From positions 9,300,001 through 9,364,000 of the forward strand of contig NC_135782.1 of assembly GCF_028453695.1 (NCBI RefSeq): a DNA stretch of 64,000 nucleotides, given 5' to 3'. The stretch comes from Augochlora pura (lineage: Eukaryota > Arthropoda > Insecta > Hymenoptera > Halictidae). The notes beneath the pieces are model-generated. The model did no database searches. It had not been told where the DNA came from and was given only the letters and a program-made list of their open reading frames with translations. Below, one piece after another: positions 56,073 to 64,000 of this stretch (positions within the stretch are counted from its first letter, which is position 1; each line of letters begins with the position of its first letter). Both the position numbers and the translations under genes were made by a program.

Positions 56073-56890
56073 TCAGTAAAAGAAGACATCTCATAAAGAA
56101 AGAACACTTTACACCTTTCTTTAATTAATAAAAGCTCTAATTGAAGACTGAAACAGTAAAAGTATCAAAGTTATTGTCAATTGCTAAACATAGTTATAAA
56201 ATTTGTAACAAAAATAATAATAAATTCAGCTACTCCGTGAGTATTCGCGGAACGTCGATCCAAGGGTTAACAAGGAACGCGATTTGCTCAACGAGTGAAG
56301 GAACGAAGCACGGGTGAAAAAACGTAGCCGGAAAAATCGCCAGAAATTTATAGAAGCATTTTAATATCGGTTATACAGTAGGCAATAAATATCGTTGATC
56401 GAGTAGATCGCCGTCAGAAAGATACGGGGGGGCTCGTTCGGTCTCTCGGTGTCGTAACGGGACGTCAAGCTATTTTCTAATCTACACCGAGCAGAAAATA
56501 TCTCGACGTTTCTCTATTACGATTATCGAGCATCGAATCGGAATGGCTCTGAATCAACGGAAGTATCGAACGATACCCGCGTCCACAATCAGGGACGCGT
56601 TTTTACGCGATCGACGGAAAAGAATCGAGTCACGGACCGTCGATATATATCGCAACTGGGGAACAGATATCGAATAGGGGATCTTACCGTGATCTAAACA
56701 ACCCTTCGATCAACATTCTTGTTCCCTTTTTTTCATCTCCTCAAGCGTTGCATTTAATTCGCAAATTGCTGTACCCGTTGAAATTCGCGCGTTCGCAAAA
56801 GCCAGACAAACAAGAAACTTATCTCGCACGAATTGCGTTGTCGACGATTTATTCGTTTATTTATTTTACGCATCGATTTCGATGAAATCT
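56073..56890. other. Non-coding stretch with a possible lone TTAA end
   Basis: AT-rich, then mixed. GATCCAAGGGTTAA near 56258-56271 looks like a single right end of a TTAACCCTTGG element, but no partner was found. No gene seen. Confidence 0.45.
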
Positions 56891-56917
56891 GAGAGAGAGA
56901 GAGAGAGAGAGAGAGAG
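56891..56917. repeat. (GA)n microsatellite
   Basis: About 13 uninterrupted GA units. Confidence 0.95.
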
Positions 56918-58530
56918 CCGGAAAAATATTTATCCGTGTGTTTTCTCGCGGTAAATCAATCGCCTCGATGGCGAGAACAAACAGTTCAAAAGTTAATGGA
57001 ATGAATTATTTTTTGTTTCGAGCTCGAGCCTCGTTATCAAATTGACAGTGCGCGATAGTTTGTTTGAAAGTGTAATCTCTGCGATAAATTATACGCTCAC
57101 CAGGCAGCGGCGCAACCATTTCTAGAGAGATTGTTTATTCTAGGAGGCAAACACGCGGTACTGAAATTTTTCGAAATAGAGGCAAAGAAGATTATAGATA
57201 TTCGGCGGGAACGAGTGCTCTCGTTATCTGGATTTTCTAGTTTATTTGCGAAACGTTGGACTTTCGCAATTTTGGAAAAAAAAAATAGGTTTACCGCGCA
57301 CGCAACGTCATTACACGGTGCGCGAGCAATCGGCCGGATATATTGTTACCGTTATAATTTCAGTTCTTTTTTAATCTCCCGTGTATCGGGCACCCCATTC
57401 TCGGGTTTTACGGGCGTGTACGATTTTCACGTGAAAATTGTATCATAACGAACGGGATATAATCTCCGTTCGATCGATTGCGGGTTACGCTCGCCTAAAT
57501 TAACGTGAACTTCGGATCTCGAAATGTTTATTGATTCGCCACGTGTTTATAACTCGACGCGCCGTCGTGCCTCGATGATACGTAAACGAATTAAACGTGA
57601 CGGATCTTCGATAGTTAAAAGCATACAGGCGCGTGTGTTGTATTTCGTAGTTGGATTAAAAATCCTATGAAAAAAATATAGAAAAAGGAAAGTGTTATAT
57701 ATAAATTTATTATCTATCTTTTTATTAGGTTCACCTATCAAGATGTAAGGTTCATGGAGAAGAAAGTGTTATATATAAATTTATTACTAATATGTAAGAT
57801 ATTATGTTTACCTATTAATATATAAGATTTACAAAGGGGTATTTTTCATATTTAAAATTTAATGAACATATCTCAATTGATGCTACAGCAATTCTCTGAG
57901 AGATTTAAATTCTCTATCTTGTCCAAATAAAACAGAAACGACGGAAACGCTTGTTGAATATTTCCGTATAAATTAATTATTAGTGAGATTTACGTCGTAC
58001 AATACACATATTATATCGAAAGACATCGTACATATTTTTAATATAAATCCAGTAATACGACAGGGCACGAAATAATGGCCAGTAACGCTATCTTTTATTT
58101 CATTAAAACATGATTCATTTACTAATTCTTGTCACGCGAACAATACGCTTAAAATCAGAAATGTCTGAAAAATGGAGATACAGTTTTAATGCATTAAATA
58201 ATATTTCGAGTATTCAATGAATGTTTCGATGATGTAAAAATTGATCTAAAGGCTCGACAAATGGAACACAGTTACCTCGGTTCGTTGATCGGTCTATTCT
58301 TACTTGACCGAGTGATTTAATCTGAATGAAAGTGCGCGGTGATTTTAATTACAGTCTAGATTGATTTTTAAAGGGCTGCGAACTTTTAAGATCATTATTA
58401 ATTAGTACTTCAGTCTCATCCCGCGCTTCGTCCGAAGCCCGCCGGATGAGTAAAGGCAAAATGTGTATAAGAAGATCCTTTAAGAAGATTAATATAATCC
58501 ATACTAAGTTGAGGGGATAAATGTCTGCAT
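56918..58530. other. Non-coding stretch, no gene seen
   Basis: Mixed then AT-rich. GAAAGTGTTATATATAAATT recurs at about 57688 and 57762, a 74-bp-spaced duplication that continues into TTAT. Frames at 57131-57448 plus and 57547-57741 minus are unrecognised. Confidence 0.5.
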
Positions 58531-58586
58531 CTTCTCTCTCCCTCCCTCTCTCTCTCTCTCTCTGTCTCTTTCTATCTCTCTTTTTC
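58531..58586. repeat. (CT)n microsatellite, interrupted
   Basis: A CT-rich pyrimidine tract with CCC, TG and TTT interruptions. Confidence 0.9.
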
Positions 58587-59219
58587 TTCCAACCTTACAT
58601 TTTTCAGGCACCCCTGAATACAAGTGGACATCGAAATAATCATCTCTTAAAAGTTAATTCGATTTTCCTTCGTGAAGGAATAAATTCGTTTGACAGAGAT
58701 GGAGATCAATAATGACCACTGATTTATCCTTAGAATATTTAGCAACAAGACGTATTTCTGAAAATAACTGCGATAATACGGACCAGCTACGATTCACGTT
58801 CGAGTACGATTTCTTAAAGCTGTAGGAAGCGTTCTGATAAATCGTAGGAACCGACTTTATACGTTGGAAGTCCCATCAGAATGAGGATGTTTTAAAATAA
58901 GTTACGAGAGCACTACTTTCCTGCTCAGCTTCGTTTTATAGCGGGGCACGCACACGCACGTAATAGGATGCAATGAATCATGCAGCTACTGAGCATAACG
59001 ACTATACACGTTTTAAGTCCATTAATTCCAATAAACGTGGCTCCAATACACATTAAACGAGGACTCCACAGTTATTCGCATTTTAAATCGCGCTCCATGA
59101 ATCAGGATTATAATCACCGCGTGACTAGATCCAATCGTAGGTATTAAATATTAAGTATATACCCTTCGGAGTGTTCTAATACGCTGCGAAACCATGCCAA
59201 CGTTCAGAAATAGTTTTGC
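58587..59219. other. Non-coding stretch, no gene seen
   Basis: Mixed composition. No open frame of note, repeat or RNA gene recognised. Confidence 0.5.
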
Positions 59220-59464
59220 TTAACCCTCTTAGCACCGAACAACGATATATCGTTATTGGCTATTGTTGGAAAGATATTTCTGTTAATATTTTTTTATTAA
59301 ACAACGATACCATTTCTCATTTCTTCTCCCTTTTCGAGTTTGTTATTTATCAAGCTTTTCAATATTCTTGCAATTTCTTTCCGAAACTTTATCAAACTTC
59401 GTGAAACGAGTTTTAAACATTTCCCTCAGATACAGACTCTTTTGGCCGGTACTAAGAGGGTTAA
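59220..59464. mobile_element. TTAA MITE, 245 bp, with AACGATATATCGTT palindrome
   Basis: The left end TTAACCCTCTTAGCACCG and the inverse of the right end TTAACCCTCTTAGTACCG match at 17 of 18 positions, with TTAA outermost. A perfect 14-bp palindrome AACGATATATCGTT lies at 59241-59254, just inside the left end. The interior is T-rich without a convincing frame. A distinct family with one copy in this window. Confidence 0.8.
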
Positions 59465-60060
59465 ATTCGATCTTGATAAACCATAGCTACAGTATTGTGT
59501 TTTACGTAATGTTTCACGATCCATTAAGTTTATTTGGAATATTGTTCAGAAAATTATTAGATTTGTCGAATATTTGTTTAACACGTCGCCGTGTTTTATC
59601 TTCGATGGTTAAAAATGTTATCCCTCTCTATAGTTGCATTAATGGTGTTCCTTGTTCAAATATTTGTTTCACCCTTTTCCGTGCTTCATCTTCAATCTTT
59701 AAATATTTAAAAATTTGTTACTTTAAAATTGCATTGGTGCTTTGGTATATTTGTTTGAAATATGATATTAATCGTTAACCTAATCGATCAGAAAATTGAT
59801 AAAAATTGGGTATTTTATGTGACAAATATTTGTTCTATATTTAAATGGAGTAAAATTTTCCTTCATTCCGAAATTGCGTCCGTGCTTTAGTAAATTCGTT
59901 TCACATATAATATTATTCGTTAACGAAATTAACTAAAAAATAGATGAAATCTACGCGAAGGTATTATATTTTACTTTCTGCAAATATACATTTCACATAT
60001 CGTGCTTCATTTATATTTATGCTTTCATTTCGTTCTCCTTTAGAATTGCATTGTGATATG
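59465..60060. repeat. Degenerate AT-rich repeat block, ~100-150 bp spacing
   Basis: The words AAATATTTGTTTCAC, CCGTGCTTCATCTTC, AAAATTGCATTG and TCGTTAACSWAAT recur with drift (near 59570, 59655, 59810 and 59885-59930, and 59980-60050). The frame at 59368-59778 crosses this block and is an artefact of it. Confidence 0.4.
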
Positions 60061-61399
60061 TTCGTTTATTGTTGGAATTTCAACGATGACTACCGATGGA
60101 AAACAGACCCAGCGAACTGTTTTATGGCCCTTTATGAGGGTGAGCCGTTGGCGACGAAGGCCCACGGATTTTTCAGTTCTAAAGCAGAAACCGGACCGTG
60201 AGGTTGCCACCTCGGATTACCACTAACATTGTATATAATTTTTCTCTGTATATGTAGTTCTGTTATATATCACTTATTCTACTGGATACGCGAATGTTCT
60301 GAAATATTAAATTGAATTAAAAATAAAGCGTATTAAAGTTTTAATTCAGAACCTTTCGACATTTATATTAATTTTATCGATCGGATTAATCAATAAGAAA
60401 ATGTATGAAAACTCGTAACAGACATTTTCTTTCGAGTACTTCAAATACCATTTCACGAAGCTTCACCCCATCTCCGTCCGAAATTCATCGGCATTTGTTT
60501 CTAACGCTGCCGATACCGTAGACACCGGGATTCGGATACGCCGGGAACATCTCGAGCGCATTATTCTCTACTAAAAGTCGGCTCAGCCTTGAGAAAGTTA
60601 ACGCGTTCCTCGAATCATATTCTCATTTCCAGGTTGTAAAGTAGTCTACGAGATTCCCGCGCGCGGTGGAGCTTTCCGGCTCGCTTATTTTCGAGGAAGA
60701 ATATCCGAGAACGATTCCCGTGACCCAGTTACGGACTGGCAGCCCCGCTGTCGTTGCGTTCTTGCCGCCGAGGGGTGGGGGCGGTGCAAAGTTTTTGCGA
60801 AACTTTCGACCACCCCCCGGGGAAAAATCCCTCGAAGGTCAGGGCCGGGGGCGGACATGTAGCAAATTCTCGGTCGCGACAGCGGCCGAAACAACCACCG
60901 TTCTTACAGTTCTCGGGGAACAATCTGCTCGCAAACGCTCCTTAAAACGATTTTTATTTTCCACCAGAAACCACAGTCTAGTCATAGAGAATCCATTTTT
61001 ACTTTCTTTTATTATTGTAGGTAACAGTAGAATTTAGTTTTGATAACAGTATTTCAGTTGTCAAATTAGTTACTTTAACGTTCGAAAAGAGATAAAAATC
61101 ATGTAGTTCATTAAAAAGAAAGTAAAAAGGGTTAACAAAGTTTTACATAAAATTCAAGCGAATTATTGTGTTATATATATATCTAAAATTTATAAGGAAT
61201 TAATAAATTTTGTTTTCTCTTTTTAACTTGTAGAAGTCAGCGACGATATTCAGAGTTTTCTCTGTGAGGTGGCGTTTGAAAATTTTAAAAATTAAATAAT
61301 TACGTTAAGTTTGTAATATTGAATGTCTGTTTATAATGTTGAGATGTAATAACATTTCGTGCTACCTATTTTGTGAAATATAAGCAAATACACGCCGCC
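60061..61399. other. Non-coding stretch with CpG-rich patch
   Basis: 60.5-60.95 kb is CpG-rich with C- and G-runs. Its frames overlap on both strands (60666-61037 plus, 60685-60894 minus, 60729-60923 minus). The rest is AT-rich. No gene supported. Confidence 0.5.
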
Positions 61400-61454
61400 T
61401 CATGGGACAGACACGCGTGACCACCGGTGATGCACGCCGGTGTCAACGTGTTAA
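61400..61454. mobile_element. Lone TTAA-element end, related to 6280-6467
   Basis: CGCCGGTGTCAACGTGTTAA at 61435-61454 matches the right end of the 6280 element (CGCCGGCGTCAACGTGTTAA) at 19 of 20 positions. A palindromic CACCGGTG lies about 20 bp inside. No matching left end was found upstream, so the other end is lost or too diverged. Confidence 0.5.
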
Positions 61455-62360
61455 TATCGCATTAAGGTGCCCCAGAAGTTTCTTTCTTTTTTTAATGCGA
61501 AACCAAGATCGATCACGGACGCGGTGGAACTAATAAACACGTAGCTACGAGGAAATCGCGGCGCGGATAAGTTTGATGAAAATTAGCGGATACGCGAAAC
61601 GTTTGAAGTTTGCACAACCGCCTCGCAGCGTTTTCTTCGGAATGGCCCCTTTTATTATACCTTTTCGTCGATTACACCGAATCGATGTAAGCCGGGTCGG
61701 TTAAACGTCCCCGGACGTCGAACTTAATCCCTTCTTTTTCCGAGGGAAGCAGTTTCGAGAAAGCGGTGGAAGGAACGGGGCACGGGGCGGTTTTTCAAAC
61801 GGACAGGTTGCCGCTCTTCGCGGGCAAACTTTCGCGTCCTGAAATTTCAATCGTCGAGAAAATGCAACCGACTTATGTAAATTTGCTCGGTGTCCGCCGC
61901 GGAGAGTGTTTACCCTCGGCTCGTGTACCAGACGTTTTCTTGCGCCGTGAAACCCGAGCCGGATGGAGAGCGTACCGATTTTCGGAACGGAAAACGTCCT
62001 CCGCGTCCATTAACGTCGCGCCGGAAAAGTTCCGGCTTCCTTTGGCGCCCCATCCCCCCCTCCCCTCTACGCCGCGTGTTCGAGTATAACAACGTTTAGC
62101 GTCCTTAGAAGTTATCTCCGAAGCAAATATAGCAGAAGGTTATGAATGATGGCTGTAGCTCTAGCCGATCTCCTTTTAGAATGATCGAGCCATTCTGATG
62201 GCAAGTTTTGCGCCGGTTTTCTCGAGTTGCGGCGACATTAACGGAAAAGTTTATTTATCGGTCGTCACTTTTATCATGCTCTTTATTCCTCTTCTATGAT
62301 TCTTGTTAGCAAGAAATGTATATCTTGAGCGAATTAAATATCATATCAGTGTAATTAGAT
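61455..62360. other. Non-coding stretch with CpG-rich patch
   Basis: CpG-rich to about 62.1 kb, with overlapping frames 61766-62089 plus, 61890-62099 plus and 61910-62092 minus and no recognised feature. Confidence 0.5.
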
Positions 62361-62400
62361 CAACCCCTTGCCGTACTTTGACGAGTCCGACTCGCGATGG
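62361..62400. mobile_element. Fragment of 13452-type TTAA element
   Basis: TCAACCCCTTGCCGTACTTT then GACGAGTCCGACTCGCG matches the right end of 13452-13741 read on the minus strand, including the CGAGTC-N-GACTCG palindrome. It lies 20 bp before the main-family copy at 62421, which may have inserted into it. Confidence 0.5.
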
Positions 62401-62420
62401 AAATTACTGGTAATAAAATA

Positions 62421-62668
62421 TTAACCCTTTGCACTCGAACGGTGACTCTGAGGTACCACTAAAATTATTCTATTACGTTCCAAAATAATTTTTATAACAA
62501 TAAGGTTTAGATATGAAAAATTGTTGAGTAGTGAAACTGTTGCTACGAGTCGCAAAAATCAATTGCATACGCATAAAAGTTAACTTTATTTCATAGAATA
62601 GAAATACTATGAGTCGTGAATATTATTTCACATTTACAGTTCAAATGGCTTCGAGTGCAAAGGGTTAA
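62421..62668 (+). mobile_element. TTAA MITE, main family (248 bp)
   Basis: Exact 18-bp inverted ends TTAACCCTTTGCACTCGA, with TTAA flanks. The interior closely matches the nested copy at 45997-46252 (AAAATTATTCTATTACGTT, TGAAACTGTTGCTACGAGTC). No open frame. Confidence 0.9.
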
Positions 62669-63308
62669 GTATTGATGTTATTCTGTTCTTTAAAATTAGT
62701 TATAATCCCTTGTTATCAATATTTAAGTATACCAGTAAATTCAGGCACGGAATAAATATTAATGTTCCGCCCCTTCTAAGAAATTATGTCAATTGAAAAA
62801 TTTCTAATCGCAGTTACCGTGAAGAAAATGGTACGGAAAGGGGTGAAATGCCACATCAGCGTGATTAGATTAAATATCATATTAGCGAAACAGTTGCTGT
62901 TAAAGACGGACAATAAAATATAAACGAGCAAGAGGGTAGAGAAAAAATAAAAATAGTCGTCTCCGCCTCGTTCTATTTCCTTCGGGATCATTTTCAAGAC
63001 TTCTATCAATTAGATACGCGTCTTTTATTTCACTGGGCACCGCGCTGCTTCCAGGAGGCTCACTCTTTATTGTGTACACCTAATAGGATTGGCATAAAGT
63101 CTACCCGTTTCTCTCAATACGGAGGAGCTTTCGTATTAAAAATGGGAAGCTCGTCAAGAACGGAGTAATGAAGTCATAGCGAAACAGTTTATCCTTTAAC
63201 CGTCGAGATGGCTCCGGACATTCAATCTTTTTCTTCGTACGATGCGACCCTTATATTTCCTCAGATGTATTATAAATACGTGGGAAAATTCACTTAATAT
63301 GAATAAAT
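62669..63308. other. Non-coding stretch, no gene seen
   Basis: Mixed AT-rich sequence. One short minus frame (62776-63009) is unrecognised. If the 62421 copy sits inside an older element, part of that element may continue here, but no end was found. Confidence 0.5.
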
Positions 63309-63386
63309 TTTATTTTATTGCATTTTATTCTATTGTATTTTATTGCATTTTGTTGTATTGTATTGTACTGTATTGTATTTTATTTC
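63309..63386. repeat. TATTG/TATTTTATTGCA-type pentamer array
   Basis: TATTG, TATTT and CATTT pentamers follow each other in about 15 units. The central stretch GTATTGTATTGTACTGTATT is the most regular. Confidence 0.85.
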
Positions 63387-64000
63387 ATATCCTTTGTCCT
63401 TGATAAAATGAATATAGTTATAGAATATAATAAGTTAATTAAATTTTACATTGGAGAACAAAAGTTGTACTACTTTAGTAATATTAGTCATTTTTAATTA
63501 ACTTTCATGTAGCAGTAATTTATGAAAACGCTTAAAAATACGGCTCTCTAAATACTCAAGAGACACTGGGAGCGCGACAGCGACATCAGCTTGTCCCAAT
63601 GCGGTGTTTGCACGAGTTTACATAATCTGATGCAACGATGTTGTCACAGATCGTGCAAGAGCCAATCTGGAAGGGTTGATATATTCTTCAATGTGATGCA
63701 ATTCCATTTCATCTACTTCAAATCGATGAAACGAAGCTTGACATGATAGAGATATTTAATTGCGATACTTTCTATTTACCACGTTTTAAAAAACCGGTTT
63801 CCAATTTTACGATCGTGGAAATTCTAAAAATACTTTTATGGGAAACGATTGTGTCTATTCTAGCAATAATTAATCAATTAATAATTCCAATTATCACGAT
63901 TATTTTTCGTAATCAACAGACTCCGGATATTTGTGCAAAATAAAAATTCTCTTCACCGATTACAAAAAATATAAAATAAACGTTCATTCTTCCTATAATC
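63387..64000. other. AT-rich non-coding stretch, right edge of window
   Basis: No gene recognised. The frame at 63743-63943 is short and AT-driven, and it ends in the dispersed motif copy at 63917-63969. Confidence 0.5.
63917..63969 (+). repeat. Dispersed ~45-bp motif copy (plus), well preserved
   Basis: CAGACTCCGGATATTTGTGC, AAAATAAAAATTCTCTTC, ACCGATTACAAAAAAT. It carries head, core and the CGATTAC tail seen in reverse at 9557-9600, and so best shows the full length of the repeated unit. Confidence 0.65.

Noticed and set aside
56258..56271. CCAAGGGTTAA as a transposon end
   Set aside because: No left partner found in the preceding 350 bp. Kept only as a remark in the region entry.
59368..59778. 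136-residue plus-strand frame with hydrophobic segments
   Set aside because: It starts inside a TTAA element and crosses a degenerate T-rich repeat. Hydrophobic residues follow from T-rich codons.
1..64000. tRNA, rRNA, snRNA or bacterial-type operon features
   Set aside because: I scanned for T-loop-like GGTTCGAATCC words and conserved snRNA/rRNA blocks by eye and found none. A tRNAscan or Infernal run could still find something missed.

Overview
The window reads as non-coding DNA from an insect nuclear genome, most likely a hymenopteran such as a bee or ant. Signs of this are sharp swings between AT-rich stretches and CpG-rich patches, many GA/CT, GC and AT microsatellites, and a crowd of short TTAA-flanked non-autonomous transposons. 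There is no operon-like packing, and no rRNA, tRNA or CRISPR array. A 100-base block of N at 27373-27472 marks an assembly gap. The order assignment is inference from composition and repeat style; no host gene was recognised that would fix it.

No host protein-coding exon can be supported. The long open frames lie in GC-rich patches, overlap on both strands, and show no domain, signal or splice logic that I can defend. The only recognisable protein is the 173-residue C-terminal end of a non-LTR retrotransposon polyprotein (RNase H end plus CCHC zinc motif) at 50788-51309. It sits in a 5'-truncated insertion with a poly(A) tail and an 11-bp target-site duplication. The window is therefore intergenic, or lies in a very large intron.

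Layout. 1-27 kb: degenerate tandem arrays (1-125, 7436-7850), GA/CT microsatellites, one 193-bp solo LTR-like element (2076-2268), and three unrelated TTAA elements (6280-6467, 13452-13741, 24711-24951). 27-44 kb: the first copy of the main TTAA family (27066-27311), the assembly gap, several AT-rich degenerate tandem arrays (28850-29222, 30591-30836, 34335-34463, 35796-36302, 43650-43850), a compact TTAA element with internal palindromes (39810-39977), and a clean 18-bp tandem array (42831-43036). 45-50 kb: a transposon nest with six TTAA elements, one inserted inside another. 50.7-51.7 kb: the LINE fragment followed 30 bp later by the second solo LTR. 52-64 kb: two more TTAA families (54092-54380, 59220-59464), further main-family copies (55057, 62421), and a 33-bp tandem array (55943-56072).

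Two patterns cut across the window. At least seven distinct TTAA-bounded families share one architecture: TTAA duplication, a terminal inverted repeat usually starting CCCT or CAC, and, in all but one family, a short palindrome about 10-40 bp inside the end. Separately, a motif of about 45 bp (core CGGAT, then TTTATG, then AAAATAAAAATT) recurs more than a dozen times in both orientations without visible element ends. These are the best candidates for something undescribed.
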